NCBI RefSeq assembly: GCF_900111895.1
Contig: NZ_FOKB01000001.1
Coordinates: 935,177 to 999,176 of the forward strand
Direction: 5' to 3'
DNA length: 64,000 bases
DNA from: Pseudomonas simiae
GTDB taxonomy: Bacteria > Pseudomonadota > Gammaproteobacteria > Pseudomonadales > Pseudomonadaceae
The notes below the pieces were generated by a model, which saw only the letters and a program-made list of their open reading frames with translations, ran no database searches and was not told the DNA's origin. Numbering within the stretch: the stretch's first letter is position 1; each line of letters opens with the position of its first letter. A program made the translations under genes and the position numbers. Below are positions 1 through 8,775 of this stretch, piece by piece.

Positions 1-371
1 GCGATGGCGCTGGCAAGTCGCACCAAGGCGGTGGTATTGAGCGCGACCAGGTTGGTAACGCTGTCGATGGATTGCTCGATGAAGCTACCGGAGAGGGCGG
101 CGCCCGCATTGTTCACCAGGATGCCGATACTGGCGTCATCACGCAGGCGTGCTTCGACGCTGGTCAGATCGCTGGTTTGAGTCAGGTCGGCCTGGATCAC
201 GTCAATGGAAACCGCGTGTTTCTCACGCAGCCGGGAGGCCAATGCGTCTAGCCGGCCTTTGTCGCGGGCAACCAGCACCAGGTTATGCCCACGCTGGGCA
301 AAACGCTCGGCGTAGGTCGCGCCAATGCCTGTTGAGGCGCCGGTAATCAGTACGGTTTCTGGGGTGCTCAT
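1..371 (-). CDS. Short-chain dehydrogenase/reductase, 3' end cut by window
   Basis: Only the first 123 codons lie in the window; the gene runs off the left edge. The start ATG is at 369-371. The Rossmann glycine motif TGASTGIG is near residues 10-17 and the NNAGA motif near residue 87, which place it in the classical SDR family of NAD(P)-dependent oxidoreductases. The catalytic YxxxK would lie outside the window, so activity cannot be checked. It is divergent from a TetR gene, with a perfect inverted repeat between them, so it is probably the main target of that regulator. The substrate is unknown. Confidence 0.85.
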   Translation of the reverse strand, partial: MSTPETVLITGASTGIGATYAERFAQRGHNLVLVARDKGRLDALASRLREKHAVSIDVIQADLTQTSDLTSVEARLRDDASIGILVNNAGAALSGSFIEQSIDSVTNLVALNTTALVRLASAI

Positions 372-455
372 AAGTAGATGCTCTTGAGTGTTCAGGATGG
401 TCAGAGACGGCGATCCGCGCCGTACCGTCGCAGAGACATGCGCTGGTGGTTTTAT

Positions 456-505
456 GATGTCGATCATAATCAAAGCTGTCAACAATTTTGATTATGATCG
501 ACATC
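456..505. promoter_or_regulatory. Perfect 19-bp inverted repeat, likely TetR operator
   Basis: The left arm GATGTCGATCATAATCAAA (456-474) is matched exactly by its reverse complement at 487-505, with a 12-bp spacer. It sits between the divergent SDR and TetR genes, where a TetR-family operator is expected, so autoregulation and control of the SDR gene are likely. There is no T-run, so it is not a terminator. Confidence 0.7.
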
Positions 506-548
506 AGAGTATAGTCAGACCATTGTTCAGGAGTTCCAGGGGCGCGAA

Positions 549-1136
549 ATGAAGATCACCAAAACGCAATCACTCGCCAACCGAGCGCATATTGTGGAGA
601 CGGCGTCAGAGCTGTTTCGGGAGCGTGGCTATGATGGTGTGGGTGTGGCAGAACTCATGGCGACTGCGGGTTTTACCCAGGGGGGCTTCTATAAACACTT
701 CGGCTCCAAAGCCGACTTGATGGCCGAAGCGGCCGAAAACAGCCTGGCAAAGTCCCTGTCGAGTACGTGCGATCTCGACGTGCCGGGATTTGTAAACCTG
801 TACGTGTCCAGGGATCACAGAGACGGCAGGGGAGAGGGGTGCACCCTGGCAGCCCTGTGTGGTGACGCCGCCCGTCAGTCGGATGATCTGAAGGCGACCT
901 TTGCCAGTGGCGTTGAAAATACGCTGGCAGCCCTTGAGGACAAGTACACGGCGGGTGTGGATGTCACCCGCCAAGAGGTCCGCACGAAAATGATCAACCT
1001 GCTGGCCCACGCAGTCGGTGCGGTCATGCTGTCGCGGGCGTGTCCGGATGACTCGGAACTCGCGGATGAGATCCTGCAAACGTGCCGCGCTGAGATAATC
1101 GCATCGCTGCCATCGAGTAAAGAAAACAGCGCATGA
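549..1136 (+). CDS. TetR/AcrR-family transcriptional regulator
   Basis: The 195-residue protein has an N-terminal TetR helix-turn-helix (about residues 12-58; ELFRERGYDGVGVAELMATAGFTQGGFYKHFGSK). The C-terminal half is an all-helical ligand and dimer domain with a CTLAALCGDAAR segment, as in many pseudomonad regulators beside SDR or reductase genes. It is divergent from the SDR gene across the 19-bp inverted repeat. The EmrB/EmrA-like operon starts 116 bp downstream on the same strand and might also be a target, but I see no copy of the repeat there. The ligand is unknown. Confidence 0.88.
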   Translation: MKITKTQSLANRAHIVETASELFRERGYDGVGVAELMATAGFTQGGFYKHFGSKADLMAEAAENSLAKSLSSTCDLDVPGFVNLYVSRDHRDGRGEGCTLAALCGDAARQSDDLKATFASGVENTLAALEDKYTAGVDVTRQEVRTKMINLLAHAVGAVMLSRACPDDSELADEILQTCRAEIIASLPSSKENSA

Positions 1137-1252
1137 GTGGCAAGATGGGCGTTAACCGATGCGCCCAAGATGGCAAGATGAACCCCGCTCAGGTTTACTA
1201 CTCTGAGTAATGGTTTTACCGACGTCACCCGTCGGGTCATCTAGGTCATCGA

Positions 1253-2896
1253 ATGGATAAATACACCCCCCACACCTGGGAACCCCACGAGCGCCCGAGC
1301 CTGCCCGGTTCGCCGTCGACGCCGTGGCACCCCACCCACAAGCGCTGGCTGTATGCGCTGGTGGGCGTGCTGGTGGCGATCACCGGTGGCCTGGGCAACG
1401 CGCTGGTCATCGCCAACCTGCAATACCTGCAAGGCGCCCTCGGGGCGACCACTGCGGAAATGGCCTGGCTGCCCGCCGCCTATGTGATGACTAACGTGTG
1501 CATGAACCTGCTGCTGGTGAAGTTTCGCCAGCAATTCGGCCTGCGTGCGTTTACCGAGGTGTTCCTGGTGCTCTACGCGCTGGTGACCTTCGGCCACTTG
1601 TTCGTCAACGACCTCAACTCGGCCATCGCCGTACGGGCGGCCCACGGCATGGTCGGCGCCGCGCTGAGCTCGTTGGGCTTGTACTACATGATCCAGGCGT
1701 TCCCGGCCAAGTGGCGGTTGAAGTCGCTGGTACTGGGGTTGGGCACCGCGCAACTTGCTTTACCCTTGGCGCGCCTGTTCTCCGAAGACTTGCTGCAAAT
1801 CGCCGAGTGGCGTGGTCTGTACCTGTTCGAGCTGGGCATGGCACTCATCTGCCTGGGTTGCGTGTTCCTGCTTAAACTTCCACCTGGCGACCGCTTCAAG
1901 ACGTTTGAAAAACTCGATTTCCTCACCTTCGCCATCCTCGCCAGCGGCGTGGCCCTGCTGTGCGCGGTGCTGTCCCTGGGGCGCATAGACTGGTGGCTTG
2001 AAGCCCCTTGGATAGGCATTGCCTCAGCCTGTTCCCTGGTGCTGATCATGGCGGGCCTGGCCATCGAACATAACCGCGCCAATCCGATGTTGATGACCCG
2101 TTGGCTGGGCAGCGGTGTGATGATCCGCCTGGCGCTGGCGGTGATCCTGATTCGCATGGTGCTGTCCGAGCAGTCCACTGGCGCGGTGGGGTTCATGCAG
2201 ATGTTGAACATGAGCTACCAGCAGATGCACACCCTTTACGTGGTGATGCTCGCCGGGGCGATTGCCGGGTTGGTGGTCAGTGCCTTGACCATCAACCCGG
2301 CGCACCTGTTGATGCCGCTGGTAATTTCCCTGGCGCTGATGGCCACCGGCTCGGTGATGGACAGTTTCTCCAGCAACCTCACGCGCCCGCAGAACCTGTA
2401 CATCAGTCAGTTCCTGCTAGGCTTCGGCGGAACGTTCTTCCTTGGCCCGACCATGGTATTGGGCACCAAGAACGTGCTGACCAACCCGCGCAACCTGGTG
2501 AGTTTTTCGGTGATGTTCGGTATCTGCCAGAACCTCGGCGGCTTGATTGGCGCGGCGTTGCTGGGCACCTTCCAGATCGTGCGCGAGAAGTATCACTCCA
2601 GCATGATCGTCGAGCACCTGACCCTGCTCGACCCACGTGTGGCCGCACGGGTGCAGAGCGGTGGCTCGGCCTACGGCGGCGTTGTCGCCGACCCGGAACT
2701 GCGTAACCTCATGGGCATCCGCAGCCTGGCCACCGCGGCGACCCGTGAGGCCAATGTCATGGCCTACAACGATGTGTTCATGCTGATCGCGATTATCGCG
2801 ATCCTGACCATGATCTGGATCTTTATCCGCAGTCTGTGGCTGATGAGCACCACTAAAGCAGCCACTCCCGTTCAACCCAGCGGCGCACCTTCATGA
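1253..2896 (+). CDS. MFS drug efflux permease, EmrB/DHA2-like (14 TM)
   Basis: This 547-residue, very hydrophobic protein has the length and helix pattern of DHA2 (EmrB/QacA) proton-drug antiporters. The N-terminal cytoplasmic tail is rich in proline and histidine; helix 1 begins near residue 30 and the membrane segments continue to about residue 535. An AGGT ribosome-binding site lies about 7 nt before the ATG. The stop overlaps the start of the HlyD-type gene (ATGA), so the two are translationally coupled and should form an inner-membrane pump with its adaptor. No TolC-type outer-membrane gene is adjacent; the protein would borrow one. The substrate is unknown. Confidence 0.85.
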   Translation: MDKYTPHTWEPHERPSLPGSPSTPWHPTHKRWLYALVGVLVAITGGLGNALVIANLQYLQGALGATTAEMAWLPAAYVMTNVCMNLLLVKFRQQFGLRAFTEVFLVLYALVTFGHLFVNDLNSAIAVRAAHGMVGAALSSLGLYYMIQAFPAKWRLKSLVLGLGTAQLALPLARLFSEDLLQIAEWRGLYLFELGMALICLGCVFLLKLPPGDRFKTFEKLDFLTFAILASGVALLCAVLSLGRIDWWLEAPWIGIASACSLVLIMAGLAIEHNRANPMLMTRWLGSGVMIRLALAVILIRMVLSEQSTGAVGFMQMLNMSYQQMHTLYVVMLAGAIAGLVVSALTINPAHLLMPLVISLALMATGSVMDSFSSNLTRPQNLYISQFLLGFGGTFFLGPTMVLGTKNVLTNPRNLVSFSVMFGICQNLGGLIGAALLGTFQIVREKYHSSMIVEHLTLLDPRVAARVQSGGSAYGGVVADPELRNLMGIRSLATAATREANVMAYNDVFMLIAIIAILTMIWIFIRSLWLMSTTKAATPVQPSGAPS

Positions 2897-4038
2897 CCGA
2901 ATCGACCACCACGACCACCAACGCCATCGCCGCCACCCCGGAAGGCACCACGCCGCCCGGCGCCACGGTCACCGAGCCGCGCTCACTGCGCGTGCGCATC
3001 CTCTCGTCCCTGGGCTTTGCCGCGATTGCCATCGTCGGGGTGCTGATCGTGCTGTATGCCTGGCAATTGCCGCCGTTCAGCAGCGCGGTGGAAACCACCG
3101 AGAACGCCCTGGTGCGTGGCCAGGTGACCATCATCGGCCCACAGCTCAGCGGCTATGTGTTCGAAGTGCCGGTGCAGGACTTCCAGTACGTCAAGGCCGG
3201 CGACCTGCTGGTGCGCCTGGATGACCGCATCTACAAGCAGCGCCTCGACCAGGCGCTGGCGCAACTGGCCGTGCAGAAGGCCGCACTGGCCAATGTGGTG
3301 CAGCAACGCAACAGTGCCGAAGCCACCATCAAGCTGCGCCAGGCAGCCTTGGCGGACAGCCAGGCCCAGGCGCGCAAGAGCACCGCCGATTTGCGCCGCA
3401 ATGAAGAACTGATCAGCGACGGTTCGGTGTCCAAGCGTGAGCTGGACGTAACCCGCGCGGCCAACGCGCAGACCATCGCCGCCGTGGCGCAAGCCCAGGC
3501 CAGCCTGGAAATCGCCCGGCAGGACCTGCAAACTGTGATCGTCAATCGCGGCTCCCTGGAAGCGGCGGTGGCGAGTGCCGAGGCGGCGGTGGAGTTGGCG
3601 CGTATCGACCTGTCCAACACCCGCATCACCGCGCCGCGCGATGGTCAGCTCGGGCAGATTGGTGTGCGTCTGGGGGCCTACGTCAACTCCGGCGCACAGT
3701 TGATGGCGCTGGTGCCGCCGCAGTTGTGGGTGATCGCCAATATGAAGGAAACCCAGATGGACAACGTGCAGGTCGGCCAGCCGGTGACCTTCACGGTGGA
3801 TGCACTGAACCATCGCAAATTCCATGGCACGGTGCAGCATATTTCCCCGGCCACGGGGTCGGAATTCAGCCTGTTGCAGGCGGACAACGCGACGGGCAAC
3901 TTTGTGAAGATTGCCCAGCGCGTGCCGGTAAGGATTACGGTGGACCCGGACCAGGCCGAGAGCGAGCGGTTGCGGCCGGGGTTGTCGGTTGTCGTGAGTA
4001 TCGATACCGCCGGCCGCCTCAAAAACTCACCACCTTGA
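2893..4038 (+). CDS. HlyD/EmrA-type periplasmic adaptor protein
   Basis: This 381-residue membrane-fusion protein has a cytoplasmic N-terminus rich in threonine and proline, and one membrane anchor at about residues 34-55 (GFAAIAIVGVLIVLYAW). A first lipoyl half-motif follows (GPQLSGYVFEVPVQDFQYVKAGDLLVRLDD), then a long alpha-helical hairpin (about 110-215) and a second lipoyl half with a beta-barrel domain (ITAPRDGQLGQIGVRLGAYV). It overlaps the upstream permease by 4 nt and would link it to an outer-membrane channel. The order is the classical emrA-emrB pair reversed. Confidence 0.87.
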   Translation: MTESTTTTTNAIAATPEGTTPPGATVTEPRSLRVRILSSLGFAAIAIVGVLIVLYAWQLPPFSSAVETTENALVRGQVTIIGPQLSGYVFEVPVQDFQYVKAGDLLVRLDDRIYKQRLDQALAQLAVQKAALANVVQQRNSAEATIKLRQAALADSQAQARKSTADLRRNEELISDGSVSKRELDVTRAANAQTIAAVAQAQASLEIARQDLQTVIVNRGSLEAAVASAEAAVELARIDLSNTRITAPRDGQLGQIGVRLGAYVNSGAQLMALVPPQLWVIANMKETQMDNVQVGQPVTFTVDALNHRKFHGTVQHISPATGSEFSLLQADNATGNFVKIAQRVPVRITVDPDQAESERLRPGLSVVVSIDTAGRLKNSPP

Positions 4039-4055
4039 GCATGGCGCTGATCCCT

Positions 4056-4155
4056 GCACGAGCGAGCTTGCTCGCGAAGATCGTCAACGATAACGCGGGG
4101 CGCCTGATGCCCGCGTTGCCCTGAGGTTTTTCGCGAGCAAGCTCGCTCCTACAGG
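4056..4155. repeat. REP doublet (GAGCGAGCTTGCTCGCGAA type)
   Basis: Two inverted copies, 4056-4080 and 4127-4155, share GCGAGCTTGCTCGCGAA and its complement. They lie between the convergent efflux and uronate operons. The right copy contains the stop codon of the mutarotase gene (4149-4151). Confidence 0.75.
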
Positions 4156-5009
4156 GGGGTGTATTTCAGGTTGAAATTGAGTTGGACCGACTGATTGTGT
4201 TCCAGCAGTTTCAGGCCCGGTCGTCCCGCCAGGTGATGAGCGTTCACTGGATGACTCACCGGCTCGACGCAAAAGAACCCCAGCCCCGGCGGGCAGTACA
4301 GCAGGAAGTAGTCGGCCCCGCTGGCCTGGCATTCCAGCGCATAGCCCAGGTCCGGCTGTTCGATCCGGCAGTACCCATCCCACTGGCAAAAGCCGTTGTC
4401 CACCAGGCCTTCGGGCAGGGTATTCAATACCTGGAAATCCCATTCGCCCGGCACCAGCGTCAACCCGGTCGGCAGCTTGGACGCGTCACTCATCCACACC
4501 CGCGCGGCGCTGGCCTGCAACCGGGTACCTGGCCGGCGCGGAAAGTATGGATGCAAGCCCACGCCATGCCACGCCGCTGTTTCGGCCAGGTGTGTCACCC
4601 GCAGCTCGACACTCAACGCCCCGTCGTTCAAGCGAATCCGCTGCTCGGCGCGATAGGCAAACGGCGTGTCACAGCGCACTTCCAGCACCACTTCATCCGC
4701 TGTGTGGCTGACCACCTGCCACGCCTGCTGCCAGGCCGAACCATGAATCGGCAGCGGGTCGGTCAGGCTGTTGGGCGTGAGCGCGAGCCAACCGTCGGGG
4801 TTGTCGAAACCGCCGTGGGCAATGCGGTTGGACCAGGGCACCAATGGATAGCACCCCAGCTTGCCCGGCAAACCGGTATCGATCGCCTGCTGATCGTTAT
4901 GGCGCAGCAACGGCTGCCCGGAGGCGCGCACCGTCCAATTGACAAGGCTGCCTCCTGTGGCTGGCGCGAGGGTGAGGTGGGTCAGGTTGTCCTGCAGTTC
5001 AATCAGCAT
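4149..5009 (-). CDS. Aldose 1-epimerase (mutarotase) family protein
   Basis: The 286-residue protein has the mutarotase signatures NRIAHG (61-66), the HG pair at 89-90, the catalytic-type His153 in GLHPYFP, and the catalytic base Glu249 in CVEPVSHP. The ATG at 5009 shares one base with the TGA of the TRAP permease gene (TGATG), so it is the last gene of the uronate operon. I infer that it interconverts anomers of the imported uronate, because uronate dehydrogenase is expected to prefer one anomer. An open frame continues upstream of this ATG, but it reads through the permease gene and has no start of its own. Confidence 0.82.
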   Translation of the reverse strand: MLIELQDNLTHLTLAPATGGSLVNWTVRASGQPLLRHNDQQAIDTGLPGKLGCYPLVPWSNRIAHGGFDNPDGWLALTPNSLTDPLPIHGSAWQQAWQVVSHTADEVVLEVRCDTPFAYRAEQRIRLNDGALSVELRVTHLAETAAWHGVGLHPYFPRRPGTRLQASAARVWMSDASKLPTGLTLVPGEWDFQVLNTLPEGLVDNGFCQWDGYCRIEQPDLGYALECQASGADYFLLYCPPGLGFFCVEPVSHPVNAHHLAGRPGLKLLEHNQSVQLNFNLKYTPL

Positions 5010-6289
5010 CAGAGCACCACGCTTGGCAGCCACAACGACAGCGCCGGAATGTAGGTCACCGCCATCAGCACCAGGAACAGCACGCCATAAAACGGCAGCA
5101 GCGCTTTCACGGTCTTCTCGATACTGACCTTGCCCACCGCCGCGCCCACGAACAGCACCGCGCCCACCGGCGGGGTGATCAAGCCGATACCGAGGTTGAC
5201 CAGCATGATCATGCCAAAGTGCACCGGATCGACGCCGATACCCAGCACCACCGGCAGCAGGATCGGCGTGAGGATCAGGATCAACGGCGCCATGTCCATC
5301 ACCGTGCCGAGCAACAGCAGCATGGCGTTGATGCACATCAGGATCACGTAGCGGTTGTCCGACAGGGTCAGGAACAGCGTGGTGATCTTCGCCGGGATCT
5401 GCATCAGGGTCATGATGTAGCCGAAGCTGGCGGCGAAGGCGATCAGGATCATCACAATGGAAATGGTGCGCACCGTGCGGTGCATCAGCTTGGGCAGCTC
5501 GCTCCATTTGTAGTCGCGGTAGATGAACATGGTCACGAAAAACGCCCACAGCACCGCAATCGCGGCGGACTCGGTGGCGGTGAAAATACCCGAAAGGATA
5601 CCGCCGAGGATGATCACCATGGCCATCAGGCCCCAGAGCGCATCGGCGCAGATTTTCAGCGCCTGCTTGAGCGGGATGACTTCACCCTTGGGGTAGTTGC
5701 GCTTTTTCGCGAAGATCAGGCACAGCACCATCAGGCACGCGCTCATCAACAACCCAGGCACCACGCCGGCCATGAACAGCGAGGCGATGGACACCGAGCC
5801 GCCCGCCGCCAGGGAGTAGAGCACCGAGTTATGGCTGGGCGGGGTCAACAGCGCCTGCACCGAACCGCTGACGGTCACCGCGGTGGCGAATTCACGCGGG
5901 TAGCCACGGCGCTCCATTTCCGGGATGAGCACTGAGCCGACCGAGGCGGTGTCCGCCACCGACGAGCCGGAAATCGCGCCGAAAAACGTCGAGGCCATGA
6001 TGTTCACCAGCGACAGGCCACCGCGCACAAAGCCCACCAGCACGCCGGCAAACGCGACCAGCCGCCGTGACATGCCACCTTCGGCCATGATCGCGCCAGC
6101 CAGCACAAAGAACGGAATCGCCATCAGCGAAAACTTGTTCACGCCGCCAGCCACCTGGATCATCAGGGCCTGGAACGGGATATCGATCCACCACGCACCG
6201 ATCAGCGCTGACAACCCCAGGGCGTAGGCCACGGGCATGCCGATCAAGATCAAGGCGATAAAGCTGCCCAACAGAATCAATGCGTCCAT
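5009..6289 (-). CDS. dctM: TRAP transporter large permease (DctM type)
   Basis: The 426-residue protein has about 12 membrane segments and typical DctM motifs (VADTASVGSVLIPEMERRGYPREFATAVTVSGS; GLITPPVGAVLFVGAAVGKVSIE). It is the sodium-coupled translocation subunit of a tripartite ATP-independent periplasmic transporter. I chose the ATG at 6289, giving MDALILLGSF, because it lies one base after the stop of the small subunit; a longer frame exists upstream but overlaps that gene. The neighbouring uronate dehydrogenase and lactonase suggest that glucuronate and galacturonate are the substrates. Confidence 0.9.
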   Translation of the reverse strand: MDALILLGSFIALILIGMPVAYALGLSALIGAWWIDIPFQALMIQVAGGVNKFSLMAIPFFVLAGAIMAEGGMSRRLVAFAGVLVGFVRGGLSLVNIMASTFFGAISGSSVADTASVGSVLIPEMERRGYPREFATAVTVSGSVQALLTPPSHNSVLYSLAAGGSVSIASLFMAGVVPGLLMSACLMVLCLIFAKKRNYPKGEVIPLKQALKICADALWGLMAMVIILGGILSGIFTATESAAIAVLWAFFVTMFIYRDYKWSELPKLMHRTVRTISIVMILIAFAASFGYIMTLMQIPAKITTLFLTLSDNRYVILMCINAMLLLLGTVMDMAPLILILTPILLPVVLGIGVDPVHFGMIMLVNLGIGLITPPVGAVLFVGAAVGKVSIEKTVKALLPFYGVLFLVLMAVTYIPALSLWLPSVVL

Positions 6290-6290
6290 A

Positions 6291-6818
6291 TCAGGCAGCC
6301 CCTTCGCTTTCTTCAACCAGGTCGAAGCGCACGACCCGACGGTTGCTCTGATCACCGAGCAAGAGTTTCTCCACCACGAAAATCAAGGTCAGCAGCCCGC
6401 CAATCGGGATCGGCATGTAGGTGATGCCCACGCGCAGGGTAGGAATCGCACTCATGAACTGGTTCCAGGTGGACAGGCACAGTTTGGTGCCCCAGATAGT
6501 CATGAACAGGCAGATGGTGCCCATCAGCAATTGCGAAACGACGCCGATGATCTGGCGTTGGCGGGGCGGCAGGCGGTCGGTGACCATGGCCACCGACATA
6601 TGCGCGCCGGCGCGGTAACTGGCGGCGGCGCCGATAAAGGTGAACACCAGCATCAGCAGGATGGCGGTGGGCTCCGGCCAGCTGGAGCCGGTGCCGAGGA
6701 CGTAGCGGGCGAAGATGCCCCAGGGGATGATCAGCGCGACTCCCAATACCGAGAGGCCGGCGACCCAGATACAGGTCATGTAGATGCGGTCGTTGATGCG
6801 CAGCAGTAAATTCTTCAT
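6291..6818 (-). CDS. dctQ: TRAP transporter small permease (DctQ type)
   Basis: The 175-residue protein has four predicted membrane helices and the DctQ signature region (GIFARYVLGTGSSWPEPTAILLMLVFTFIGAAASYRAGAHMSV). It pairs with the DctM subunit encoded one base downstream. The ATG at 6818 is preferred; a GTG three codons upstream (6827) is also possible and neither has a strong ribosome-binding site. It is the small membrane subunit of the presumed uronate importer. Confidence 0.88.
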   Translation of the reverse strand: MKNLLLRINDRIYMTCIWVAGLSVLGVALIIPWGIFARYVLGTGSSWPEPTAILLMLVFTFIGAAASYRAGAHMSVAMVTDRLPPRQRQIIGVVSQLLMGTICLFMTIWGTKLCLSTWNQFMSAIPTLRVGITYMPIPIGGLLTLIFVVEKLLLGDQSNRRVVRFDLVEESEGAA

Positions 6819-6882
6819 GGCGTTCACCGTAACCGGGCGCGTCGATGCCGACCGCGCCGGGCCTTGCTAGAGAAGGAGGGCG

Positions 6883-7845
6883 TTACTGAACGGCGTCGAT
6901 ACGCTGGATGATGTCGGCGTACGCCGCCCCGTACTTGGCGCGAACCGGTGCGGTGGCGTCATAGAAGGGTTTTTTGTCGACGGTGATGAACTCCACACCG
7001 GCGGCCTTGAGCTTGGTTTCACTGCTGGCGGACTTGGCGTCCCACAACACACGCTCGTCAGCCTGGGCGGCCTTGGCGGCTTTTTTCACCATATCCTGTT
7101 GCGCGGGGGTGAGTTTGTTCCAGGTGATTTTTGACATCACGATGGGCTCGGGCAAGATCAGGTGCTCGGTGAGGGTGTAGTACTTGGCGTTCTGGAAATG
7201 GTTGTGCTCAAGCAGGGTCGGCGGGTTGTTTTCCGCGCCGTCGATCACGCCGGTCTGCAGGGCGCTGAAGATCTCGCCGGTGTCCATGGCGATGCCATTG
7301 GCCCCCATTTCATTGAACGCTTCGATGAACAAGGGGTTGCCTTGTACGCGGATTTTCATGCCCTTGAGGTCTTCGATCTTGCGCACGGGTTTCTTGGTGT
7401 AGAGGTTGCGCGTGCCGCCGTCCATCCAGGCCAGGGCGACCAGGCCGAATTCGGAGTCGGTGATCTTGGCAAGGATTTCGTCGCCGATCTCGCCGTCGAT
7501 GACCTTGCGCATGTGCGCCTGGTCACGGAACACGAACGGCAGGTTGAACACGTTCACGTCCGGCACCACCGGGCCGACGATGCCCAGGCTGACGCGGGTC
7601 ATTTGGATAGCACCGACTTGCGCCTGTTCGACCACTTCTTTCTCGGACCCGAGGACACCGCCTGGGAAATACTTGAAGGTCAGTTCGCCGTTGCTTGCCT
7701 GGGTCAGGGCCTTGCCCATGTTCTCTTCAGCAACGACGGTGGGGTAGCCGGCGGGGTGGATGTCGGCAAATTTGATTTCCAGCGCATGGGCGGCGCTGCT
7801 GAGGGCGAAGCATGCGGCGGCGAGCAAGGTGCGTTTGAAGTCCAT
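6883..7845 (-). CDS. dctP: TRAP transporter substrate-binding protein (DctP type)
   Basis: The 320-residue periplasmic protein starts at ATG 7845, preceded by GGAG. It begins with a Sec signal peptide (MDFKRTLLAAACFALSSAAHA). The region GMKIRVQGNPLFIEAFNEMGANGIAMDTGEIFSALQTGVIDGAENN is the conserved DctP ligand-binding core with the carboxylate-binding arginine. An open frame extends 12 codons further upstream but would spoil the signal peptide. It is the solute receptor for the downstream DctQM permease. The context makes a hexuronate the likely ligand. Confidence 0.9.
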   Translation of the reverse strand: MDFKRTLLAAACFALSSAAHALEIKFADIHPAGYPTVVAEENMGKALTQASNGELTFKYFPGGVLGSEKEVVEQAQVGAIQMTRVSLGIVGPVVPDVNVFNLPFVFRDQAHMRKVIDGEIGDEILAKITDSEFGLVALAWMDGGTRNLYTKKPVRKIEDLKGMKIRVQGNPLFIEAFNEMGANGIAMDTGEIFSALQTGVIDGAENNPPTLLEHNHFQNAKYYTLTEHLILPEPIVMSKITWNKLTPAQQDMVKKAAKAAQADERVLWDAKSASSETKLKAAGVEFITVDKKPFYDATAPVRAKYGAAYADIIQRIDAVQ

Positions 7846-7896
7846 GGGAGGTCTCTCCTGTCTTGTTATTGTTGTATTCAAGGCACAGCGATGCAG

Positions 7897-8772
7897 CTAG
7901 AGGGTGAACGTGGGCTCCGGCAATCCGACAACGCCGGGGTTGAGGGCGAACACGCCGCCGGACAGTGACTGTTCACTCTGGTCATCGCGGATCGAGGTGA
8001 CGAACAAGGTGTCCAGGCGACTGCCGCCAAACGCGCACATGGTGGGTTTTTTCACCGGTACGGTGAGGGAACGATCGAGGCGACCGTCGGGGCTGAAACG
8101 GTGGATCAGCCCGGCGTCGTTGGCGCAGATCCAGTAGCAGCCATCGGCATCCACGGCGGCGCCGTCGGGGCGGCCGAGGTGCTTGTGCATATCCACGAAC
8201 ACGCGGCGATTGGAGGGCGTGCCGGTGTCGATGTCGTAATCGAACGCCCAGATCTGCTGCACCAGCGGGTGTGAGTCCGAGGCATACATTGTGCGGCCAT
8301 CGGGGCTGAAAGCCAGGCCATTCAAGGTGATAAAACCGTCCAGTTGCGCATGGGGCGCCGCACCTGATGTGTAGCGATACAGGGTGCCCTCGGCTGCATT
8401 CAACCCCATGTTCAGCACCATGCTGCCGGCCCAGAATCGGCCCTGGCGGTCGCAGCGGCCGTCGTTCAGGCGCATGTCCTGGCGTGGGTGCTCGACAGCC
8501 GCCAGTAGCGTGGTGTCGAGGCTGCCGTCGTTGTGCGGGGTGAGCTGGAAGAAGCCGGTTTCCATGCCGGCGACCCAGTTGCCCGCATCGGTGCGGGCGA
8601 TGCAGGCAAGCATCTGCGGGGCTGTCCAGGCGGCCACGTGGCCGGTGGCAGCGCTCCAGCGTTGCAGGCCACCCTTGGGGATGTCCACCCAGTACAGGGC
8701 GTTTTCCCCAGGCACCCACACCGGGCATTCACCCACGGCATTGCGCGCGTCGACAATCAATTCAGCGTTCAT
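7897..8772 (-). CDS. SMP-30/gluconolactonase-family sugar lactonase, probably uronic acid lactonase
   Basis: The 291-residue protein is a six-bladed propeller of the SMP-30/regucalcin family. The metal-ligand glutamate is Glu15 in NAVGECPVW, and further blades carry DMRLNDGRCDRQGRFWAGSM and NGLAFSPDGRTMYASDS. It lies 3 bp after uronate dehydrogenase. That enzyme produces aldarolactones, so this is probably the lactonase that opens the galactaro- or glucaro-lactone; enzymes of this role in Pseudomonas are called UxuL. The symbol is left blank because family members with other substrates look alike. Confidence 0.83.
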   Translation of the reverse strand: MNAELIVDARNAVGECPVWVPGENALYWVDIPKGGLQRWSAATGHVAAWTAPQMLACIARTDAGNWVAGMETGFFQLTPHNDGSLDTTLLAAVEHPRQDMRLNDGRCDRQGRFWAGSMVLNMGLNAAEGTLYRYTSGAAPHAQLDGFITLNGLAFSPDGRTMYASDSHPLVQQIWAFDYDIDTGTPSNRRVFVDMHKHLGRPDGAAVDADGCYWICANDAGLIHRFSPDGRLDRSLTVPVKKPTMCAFGGSRLDTLFVTSIRDDQSEQSLSGGVFALNPGVVGLPEPTFTL

Positions 8773-8775
8773 GGG

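Noticed and set aside
283..504. A 73-codon minus-strand frame with a start inside the palindrome upstream of the SDR gene
   Set aside because: It is out of frame with the SDR gene and overlaps it and the operator-like repeat, with no domain.
4149..5549. A single 466-codon frame that would fuse a basic N-terminal part to the mutarotase
   Set aside because: The first 180 codons are a shifted reading of the DctM gene; the mutarotase has its own ATG overlapping the DctM stop.
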